The translations under genes and the position numbers were made by a program. A DNA stretch of 39,884 bases, from assembly GCA_002938035.1 (NCBI GenBank), contig PTLH01000006.1, forward strand, positions 1-39,884, written 5' to 3'. Origin of the DNA: Alphaproteobacteria bacterium MarineAlpha3_Bin6 (GTDB taxonomy: Bacteria > Pseudomonadota > Alphaproteobacteria > Rhodospirillales > UBA2165). The notes under the pieces are model-generated. The model saw nothing but the letters and a program-made list of their open reading frames with translations. It was not told the origin of the DNA and searched no databases. Shown here one piece after another: positions 39,039-39,884 of the stretch; the stretch's first letter is position 1, and every line of letters starts with the position of its first letter.

Positions 39039-39884
39039 CTAACCATCTTCGAGATGGAACACCATTGCAAGTCCCAATAAAGCACTGATACCTGCAGGGG
39101 CCCATGCGGCAAGTACAATTGGGATACTCTCCCTTAATCCTAGTGCGGAAACAACATCCAAAAAGAAAAAGAGGAAAAAACCGGTCAGAATACCACCAAT
39201 TATCATAATGCTCGTCCTGGACCTTGGTGATTGTTTTAAAGTAAATGTTGCCGCTATTAAAACCATTGCAAGTAATAACAGCGGTGTGGCTAGCAATGAA
39301 TGCCAGTAGAGCCTATGTCTGACAGCTGAAAATCCCGCTTTATCAAGATTAGAAATGAAGTCAGGTAGGCTCCAAAATGAGAGAGTTTCAGGTGGAGAAA
39401 AACTATCGTGAAGGTTGTTGAGTGTTATATCTGTAGGTAACCAATGTTCCTTTTTATGCATAGGTAATTCTTTATCTCGTTCATGTATCCAAACATCCGA
39501 GAGGAGCCAAAATCCATCTTCTAGCTCGGCTTTAATGGCGCTCAGTCTTTGCCGGTATTTGTTCGAACCTTGGTAACTAAAAATAGTAACGTCTTTAAGT
39601 TTAATAGAATTTTTACTCAGGTCTAATGTTGTGGAGTGAATTACCGATTGATTTTGTTTATTTGTCTCCCTTAGCCATAGTCCATTTGGAGATAAAGCAA
39701 GTAAGTTTGTTTGTCCCTTAATATGGATTGCATTGAGACGATCAAATTTAGACAACAGTGCTGAAGCTAAAGGATTTAATGCGGTAATTTGCAACGTACC
39801 GAGGATAAGCGCTAAGCCCAAAACGGGTAAGAGGAATTGCCATGCTGAAATACCAGACGCGCGCGCCACCACTAACTCATGGTT
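39039..39884 (-). CDS. lptG: LPS export permease LptG, C-terminal part (N-terminus beyond the window)
   Basis: MVARASGISAWQFLLPVLGLAL..., NPLASALLSKFDRL..., SPRSRTSIMIIGGILTGFFLFFFLDVVSALGL; upstream of lptD. Confidence 0.93.
   Translation of the reverse strand, partial: NHELVVARASGISAWQFLLPVLGLALILGTLQITALNPLASALLSKFDRLNAIHIKGQTNLLALSPNGLWLRETNKQNQSVIHSTTLDLSKNSIKLKDVTIFSYQGSNKYRQRLSAIKAELEDGFWLLSDVWIHERDKELPMHKKEHWLPTDITLNNLHDSFSPPETLSFWSLPDFISNLDKAGFSAVRHRLYWHSLLATPLLLLAMVLIAATFTLKQSPRSRTSIMIIGGILTGFFLFFFLDVVSALGLRESIPIVLAAWAPAGISALLGLAMVFHLEDG

Noticed and set aside
1-39884. CRISPR array, tRNA/rRNA genes, transposons, phage or defence islands
   Set aside because: Looked for regular short repeats, RNA gene signatures, transposase/integrase and nuclease/toxin-antitoxin motifs; none seen by eye. 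A tRNAscan/Infernal/MinCED run would be needed to exclude weak cases.

Overview
This 39.9-kb window looks like core chromosome from an alphaproteobacterium; the lineage is inferred from protein style and gene order, not from a search. From left to right it contains: the 3' part of a CoxM-like (molybdenum hydroxylase FAD subunit) gene with CoxD-like MoxR ATPase and CoxE-like VWA genes (+); der-bamB-YfgM/TPR (-); a small lipoprotein (+); an AcrB-type RND pump and its adaptor (-), where the adaptor carries a duplicated EF-hand module at its N-terminus; and an SDR-purF-cvpA-radA-alr block (-). A COG1033/MMPL-type RND exporter on the + strand then separates alr from dnaB. After dnaB come cfa, rplI, DUF2232, rpsR and rpsF (-). 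The fabD-fabG-acpP-fabF-mltG-yicC-gmk cluster (+) follows, and finally ksgA-pdxA-surA-lptD-lptG (-, lptG truncated by the window edge). I saw no rRNA, tRNA, CRISPR array, transposase, integrase or phage gene. Most of the window is ordinary housekeeping synteny, and I found no convincing new defence or mobile system. The best leads are the EF-hand-fused RND adaptor with its recent internal duplication, a Cys-rich small lipoprotein next to it, and a reverse-strand exporter plus orphan ORF inserted into an otherwise conserved dnaB-alr block.
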